Shown here: positions 33,550 through 36,995 of the stretch, piece by piece
Position numbering within the stretch: the stretch's first letter is position 1
How the letters are laid out: each line of letters begins with the position of its first letter
From: Loigolactobacillus backii
GTDB taxonomy: Bacteria; Bacillota; Bacilli; Lactobacillales; Lactobacillaceae
Reading direction: 5' to 3'
Length of the DNA stretch: 36,995 bases
NCBI RefSeq assembly: GCF_003946275.1
Contig: NZ_RHNQ01000023.1
Span: 1-36,995 of the forward strand
Notes under the pieces: model-generated
Told to the model about the DNA's origin: nothing
Databases searched by the model: none
Seen by the model: only the letters and a program-made list of their open reading frames with translations
Translations under genes and position numbers: made by a program

Positions 33550-34818
33550 ATGAGTTGGCTGGACAAATTAGATCCAAAATTACAGTCATTCGTTAAAGTG
33601 GTTGACCAACAGGTTGAGCCACGGTTTGAACAAATTAGAGATAACGTTTTAACTAATCAGGAAAAGGTTCTAACGGCTTTTCGTGAACACCATGTTTCGA
33701 TGGATAGCTTCACGGGTACTAATGGTTACGGCTATGATGATGAAGGCCGTGATCAATTAGATGCAATCTACGCTGATGTTTTTGGTGGTGAGGCCGCAAT
33801 GGTACGCCCACAATTTGTTTCGGGAACCCATGCGATTGGAACAGCCTTTTTTGGTCTATTACGACCGGGAGATGAACTACTTTACATCACTGGTAAGCCT
33901 TATGATACCCTACAAGAAGTGATTGGTATTGCCGGAAATAAAATTGGTTCACTAGCGGAGTTTGGAATTGATTTTGATTACGCACCACTTCAAGAAAATG
34001 GCCAGATGGACCAGCTGATTGTAAAAGAGAAACTAGCGAAGAAGCCTAAGGTAGTTGCAATTCAGCGTTCCCGTGGCTATGCCATTCGTGATAGTTTTAC
34101 CATCGAACAAATCACCGCAATGATCAAGTTTGTTCGACAGATTTTGCCGAATGTGATCATTTTTGTGGATAATTGTTACGGCGAATTTTCTGAAACTACT
34201 GAGCCGCTGCAGGTTGGCGCTAATTTAATGGCCGGTTCGTTAATTAAAAATCCGGGTGGTGGATTAGCAAAAACTGGTGGGTACATCGCCGGTGACCAGA
34301 AATTAGTTGAAAAGGCCGGCTACGCGTTGACTGTTCCTGGAATTGGCGCCAGTGAATCAGCAACTTTGAACACTATGGGCGATATGTTTCAAGGTTTCTT
34401 TTTGGCACCACACGTTGTTGGTGAAGCAATTAAAGGTGCGGTTTACGCCGCGGCATTATTGGAAAAAATAGGCTTGGATGTTCAGCCTAAATGGGATGCA
34501 CCCAGAACGGATTTAATTCAAACGATTAATTTTGGTCAAGCTGAGCTAATGACTAAATTTGCGGCGGCAATTCAGAAGTATTCGCCAGTTGATGCCTACG
34601 TTACACCAATTCCCGAAGCCATGGCCGGCTATGAAGACGAGATTATTATGGCCGCTGGAACCTTTGTTCAAGGTGCTAGTGTTGAGCTTTCGGCGGATGG
34701 ACCATTGCGCCCACCGTACACACTTTATTTGCAGGGTGGTTTAACGTTTGAACACGTAAAGCTGGCCATCACTTCTGCAGTTAACGAAACGTTTTTTAGC
34801 AAAAAGAAAACCAAGTAA
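33550..34818 (+). CDS. ynbB: PLP-dependent protein of the YnbB (methionine gamma-lyase-like, 'aluminium resistance') family
   Basis: 422-aa cytosolic fold-type I PLP protein. The segment SLIKNPGGGLAKTGGYIAG (about 232-250) holds the likely PLP lysine; FVDNCYGEF supplies the cofactor aspartate, and RPQFVSGTHAIGTAFFGLLRPGD and YTLYLQGGLTFEHVK are family hallmarks. The label 'aluminium resistance' comes from an early screen, and the true substrate is unknown; sequence suggests a Cys/Met lyase type. The ATG is preceded by GAGGAG within the miaA end. Its conserved place before glnR-glnA in Firmicutes hints at nitrogen or sulfur amino-acid metabolism. Confidence 0.93.
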   Translation: MSWLDKLDPKLQSFVKVVDQQVEPRFEQIRDNVLTNQEKVLTAFREHHVSMDSFTGTNGYGYDDEGRDQLDAIYADVFGGEAAMVRPQFVSGTHAIGTAFFGLLRPGDELLYITGKPYDTLQEVIGIAGNKIGSLAEFGIDFDYAPLQENGQMDQLIVKEKLAKKPKVVAIQRSRGYAIRDSFTIEQITAMIKFVRQILPNVIIFVDNCYGEFSETTEPLQVGANLMAGSLIKNPGGGLAKTGGYIAGDQKLVEKAGYALTVPGIGASESATLNTMGDMFQGFFLAPHVVGEAIKGAVYAAALLEKIGLDVQPKWDAPRTDLIQTINFGQAELMTKFAAAIQKYSPVDAYVTPIPEAMAGYEDEIIMAAGTFVQGASVELSADGPLRPPYTLYLQGGLTFEHVKLAITSAVNETFFSKKKTK

Positions 34819-34855
34819 AGTTTTTATTTCATGACTGGTAGTTTATCGCTATAAA

Positions 34856-34929
34856 TAGCCTGTGTTAGCCGAGTACAAAGGCCCTAAGCATACTTTAAAT
34901 AAATTGGTCTGGCCGGCATTCATAGGCTA
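34856..34929 (+). other. Imperfect hairpin directly before the GlnR operator
   Basis: TAGCCTGTG and GCCG (34856-34871) pair with CGGC and CATAGGCTA (34914-34929), interrupted by three mismatches, with a 42-nt interior. No T-run follows, so it is not a standard terminator. The GlnR box begins at the very next base. Confidence 0.55.
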
Positions 34930-34946
34930 TGTTATAAAACATAACA
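34930..34946 (+). promoter_or_regulatory. GlnR operator (TGTTA-N7-TAACA)
   Basis: TGTTA (34930-34934), seven bases, TAACA (34942-34946): a perfect dyad fitting the Firmicutes GlnR/TnrA consensus TGTNA-N7-TNACA. It ends 7 nt upstream of the -35 hexamer of glnR, so feedback repression of glnRA by GlnR is expected. Confidence 0.9.
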
Positions 34947-34953
34947 TAAGTTA

Positions 34954-34982
34954 TTGACAAATAGTTTTGGCCTTGTTATGAT
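34954..34982 (+). promoter_or_regulatory. Sigma-A promoter of glnR-glnA
   Basis: Perfect TTGACA (34954-34959), 17-nt spacer, TATGAT (34977-34982). The -10 lies 25 nt before the glnR ATG. This is among the best promoters in the window. Confidence 0.92.
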
Positions 34983-35007
34983 GAGTTTGTCTAAAGGGAG
35001 GGTCGCT

Positions 35008-35406
35008 ATGAAAGAGAAAGAGCTGCGACGTTCGTTATCTGTTTTTCCAATTGGTACGGTGATGAAGCTAACTGATCTTACCGCACGTCAGATTCGCTAC
35101 TATGAAGAGCAAGATTTAATTCACCCGAAGCGAAACGACGGAAACCGACGAATGTATTCATTGAATGACATTGATGTTTTATTGGAAATTAAGGACTACT
35201 TGGCAGAGGGTATAAATATGGCGGGAATTAAACATATTTATGACATGAAAGAAGTCGCGAAACAAAAGAAGCAGGCCGATCTGAAAAAGCCCGTCACAGA
35301 TGAGGATGTTCGCCGAATTTTCCATGATGAATTACTACAGGCTGGGCGCCTAACTAACGAAGATCAGAGTTCAACAACTCTTTTTCATACGCACAGGCCT
35401 CTGTAA
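35008..35406 (+). CDS. glnR: MerR-family nitrogen regulator GlnR
   Basis: 132-aa repressor of nitrogen-assimilation genes. The MerR-type winged helix (about 12-80) shows FPIGTVMKLTDLTARQIRYYEEQDLIHPKRNDGNRRMYS, typical of GlnR in two segments, then the dimer helix INMAGIKHIYDM. In Bacillus, feedback-inhibited glutamine synthetase activates GlnR through its C-terminal tail; the tail here (about 100-132, ending FHTHRPL) is present. The ATG at 35008 follows AAGGGAGG; the longer in-frame reading from 34954 would start inside the -35 hexamer and is rejected. Autoregulated through the GlnR box; glnA follows after 21 nt. Confidence 0.96.
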   Translation: MKEKELRRSLSVFPIGTVMKLTDLTARQIRYYEEQDLIHPKRNDGNRRMYSLNDIDVLLEIKDYLAEGINMAGIKHIYDMKEVAKQKKQADLKKPVTDEDVRRIFHDELLQAGRLTNEDQSSTTLFHTHRPL

Positions 35407-35427
35407 ATTAATATAAGGAGCAATATG

Positions 35428-36768
35428 ATGGCAAAAGTTAACTACACAAAAGATGAGATTCGTCAGATTGTTAAGGATGAAAATGTTCAATTTCTCCGTT
35501 TAATGTTTACTGATATTGGCGGAATTATAAAAAACGTTGAAGTTCCGGTTAATCAACTAGAAAAGGTATTGAATAATAAGATTATGTTTGATGGTTCTTC
35601 AATTGACGGTTTCGTTCGCATTGAAGAAAGTGATATGTACTTATATCCAGAATTAGATACCTGGATGATTTTCCCATGGGGTTCTGAACACGGGAAGGTC
35701 GCGCGCCTAATTTGCCGGATCTATAATACTGACGGTACACCATTTATGGGCGATCCCCGAAATAATTTGATTCGTGTCCTTGACGAGATGCGTGAAGCTG
35801 GTTTTACTGATTTTAATATTGGACCTGAACCAGAATTTTTCTTATTTAAGTTAGATGATAAGGGTCAACCAACTTTGAATCTTAATGATAAGGGTAGTTA
35901 TTTTGATCTTGCCCCCGTTGATTTAGGTGAAAATTGTCGGCGGGACATTGTTCTTGAAATGGAAAACATGGGTTTTGAAGTTGAGGCTAGTCACCATGAA
36001 GTTGCACCGGGCCAACACGAAATTGATTTTAAATATTCTAATGCTTTAGCTGCGGCAGATAAAATTCAGACTTTTAAATTGATTGTTAAAACGGTTGCCC
36101 GTAAGCATGGTTTGCACGCTACCTTTATGCCCAAACCATTGGATGGTATAAATGGATCTGGCATGCACATGAATATGTCTTTGTTCCATGATAAAGGAAA
36201 CGCCTTCTTCGATGAAAAAGGTGAGATGCAGCTATCAGATGATGCTTACCACTTCTTAGCTGGTCTTTTAAGCCATGCTCACGGATTGACGGCAATTGCT
36301 AACCCAACCGTTAACTCTTACAAACGTTTAGTTCCTGGTTTTGAGGCACCAGTTTACGTGGCCTGGTCAGGCAAAAATCGTTCACCACTAGTTCGAATAC
36401 CTGCATCACGAGGCTTATCAACCCGTTTGGAGTTGCGTAGTGTTGATCCAACAGCTAATCCATATTTGGTTATTGCCGCAATGCTGGAGGCTGGTTTAGA
36501 TGGTGTTCGCCAAAAGGCAGAACCACAGCCAGCAGTTGACCGCAATATTTACCGGATGAATGATGATGAACGAGAAGCAAATCATATTATTGATTTGCCA
36601 TCAACGTTGCATACTGCGTTAAAGGTTTTGCAAGGTGATGAGGTATTAAAGTCTTCACTGGGACCACATCTTTATCAAAGCTTCCTTGAAAGCAAACGCT
36701 TGGAATGGGCTTCATACCGCCAGGTTGTTTCGCAATGGGAACGTGATCAATACCTTGAGCTTTATTAG
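35428..36768 (+). CDS. glnA: Glutamine synthetase, type I-alpha
   Basis: 446-aa enzyme making glutamine from glutamate, ammonia and ATP; in Gram-positives it also signals nitrogen state to GlnR. Beta-grasp N-domain with [22 protein letters not shown], which includes the regulatory arginine (R62 in Bacillus), then [50 protein letters not shown] and [13 protein letters not shown] (with the ATP/glutamine loop). No adenylylation-type insertion, consistent with the alpha class. The ATG at 35428 is 7 nt from AAGGAG; ATG 35425 is only 4 nt away and possible. Co-transcribed with glnR. Confidence 0.98.
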   Translation: MAKVNYTKDEIRQIVKDENVQFLRLMFTDIGGIIKNVEVPVNQLEKVLNNKIMFDGSSIDGFVRIEESDMYLYPELDTWMIFPWGSEHGKVARLICRIYNTDGTPFMGDPRNNLIRVLDEMREAGFTDFNIGPEPEFFLFKLDDKGQPTLNLNDKGSYFDLAPVDLGENCRRDIVLEMENMGFEVEASHHEVAPGQHEIDFKYSNALAAADKIQTFKLIVKTVARKHGLHATFMPKPLDGINGSGMHMNMSLFHDKGNAFFDEKGEMQLSDDAYHFLAGLLSHAHGLTAIANPTVNSYKRLVPGFEAPVYVAWSGKNRSPLVRIPASRGLSTRLELRSVDPTANPYLVIAAMLEAGLDGVRQKAEPQPAVDRNIYRMNDDEREANHIIDLPSTLHTALKVLQGDEVLKSSLGPHLYQSFLESKRLEWASYRQVVSQWERDQYLELY

Positions 36769-36810
36769 ATGTTATTAATGTAAAGTGCGGTCTAATTGTT
36801 AGATTTATTT

Positions 36811-36836
36811 GGCTCTCTGTCAAATCCTGTTGATAG
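36811..36836 (+). repeat. Copy of the GGCTCT-N8-TCCTGTTGATAG motif
   Basis: GGCTCT (36811-36816), eight bases, TCCTGTTGATAG (36825-36836), identical in both blocks and in spacing to the - strand at 77-52. The motif also folds on itself (TGGCT with AGCCA, GTCAA with TTGAT). It may be a terminal repeat of an ISL3-type element whose body is absent here. It lies between the glnA stop and its terminator. Confidence 0.5.
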
Positions 36837-36844
36837 CCAATTTT

Positions 36845-36884
36845 ACAGCGTTAGAAGTTAGGCAACTTCTAATGCTGTTTTTTT
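36845..36884 (+). terminator. Terminator of glnRA
   Basis: ACAGCGTTAGAAGTT (36845-36859) pairs with AACTTCTAATGCTGT (36864-36878), one G-U pair, then seven T (36878-36884). A strong intrinsic terminator 76 nt behind the glnA stop. Confidence 0.92.
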
Positions 36885-36943
36885 ATTTGGTTTGGTGCGC
36901 ATTTGTTGTAGTTTGATCGTAAGCAGTAAATAATCGACCGTTT

Positions 36944-36991
36944 AAAAAAGGCAAACCGGCTTCTCGAAATTGAGAAATCGGTTTGTCTTTT
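36944..36991. terminator. Bidirectional terminator at the window's right end
   Basis: A 16-bp imperfect stem (36950-36965 with 36972-36987, containing AAACCG/CGGTTT and TTCTC/GAGAA) is flanked by six A on the left and four T on the right. It probably also ends a convergent gene outside the window. Confidence 0.75.
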
Positions 36992-36995
36992 ACAT

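Noticed and set aside
34954-35007. Longer GlnR reading beginning at TTG 34954
   Set aside because: That codon is part of the -35 hexamer; AAGGGAGG and the ATG at 35008 give the normal GlnR N-terminus.
1-36995. CRISPR arrays, tRNA/rRNA genes, toxin-antitoxin or defence genes, prophage genes
   Set aside because: Looked for on both strands; no regularly spaced repeats, no recognisable RNA genes other than the T-box leader, and no proteins of those classes.

Overview
The window is ordinary low-GC Gram-positive chromosome, almost certainly from a member of the Lactobacillaceae. The evidence is protein similarity by eye (GlnR/GlnA, PheS/PheT, LiaFSR, RpmG, YqgQ-GlcK), a Phe T-box leader, strong AAGGAGG-type ribosome binding sites, frequent GTG/TTG starts, and many intergenic hairpins with T-runs. 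Genus and species cannot be fixed from the sequence alone. No phage, plasmid, CRISPR, rRNA, tRNA or intact transposase gene was found, and no broken gene was recognised. About 33 protein genes fill the window, all on the + strand except yidC, the acylphosphatase gene and yfhO.

Layout. 1-142: a palindromic element and the leader of gnd. 143-4085: gnd (6-phosphogluconate dehydrogenase), then a CovR/ArlR-type response regulator translationally coupled to its sensor kinase. 4155-5453 (minus): YidC-type membrane insertase and acylphosphatase, divergent from a TrmH-type rRNA methyltransferase, an HD-domain protein and an HxlR-type regulator. 7511-11275: Phe-specific T-box leader and pheS-pheT. 11380-13885: mltG, udk, greA. 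14118-16562: liaF-liaS-liaR cell-envelope stress system, convergent with the large membrane protein gene yfhO (16643-19273). 19598-21760: class B penicillin-binding protein. 21831-27197: nucleoid-associated protein and the SbcD/SbcC nuclease. 27262-28105: L,D-transpeptidase-like protein and a small membrane protein. 28239-30889: rpmG, 5-formyl-THF cyclo-ligase, rhomboid protease, yqgQ and glcK, an order also known from Bacillus subtilis. 31292-33544: cysteine-less rhodanese-like membrane protein, glycerophosphodiester phosphodiesterase and miaA. 33550-36768: YnbB-type PLP enzyme, then glnR-glnA behind a clear GlnR operator and promoter.

Themes. Cell-wall synthesis and its surveillance recur (MltG, PBP2b, L,D-transpeptidase, YfhO, LiaFSR). 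So do translation and RNA maturation (PheST, TrmH, MiaA, RpmG, GreA), sugar entry into metabolism (Gnd, GlcK) and nitrogen control (GlnR/GlnA). The regulation readable from sequence is the T-box, the GlnR box, several good sigma-A promoters and about a dozen intrinsic terminators, several with unusually long, nested interiors.

I found no convincing new multi-gene system. The points most worth a second look are a sequence motif shared, in opposite orientation and with identical spacing, by the two window ends (possible insertion-sequence ends), a family of long-interior terminators, a hairpin directly abutting the GlnR operator, a rhodanese without any cysteine, and an exact 18-bp in-frame repeat inside glcK.
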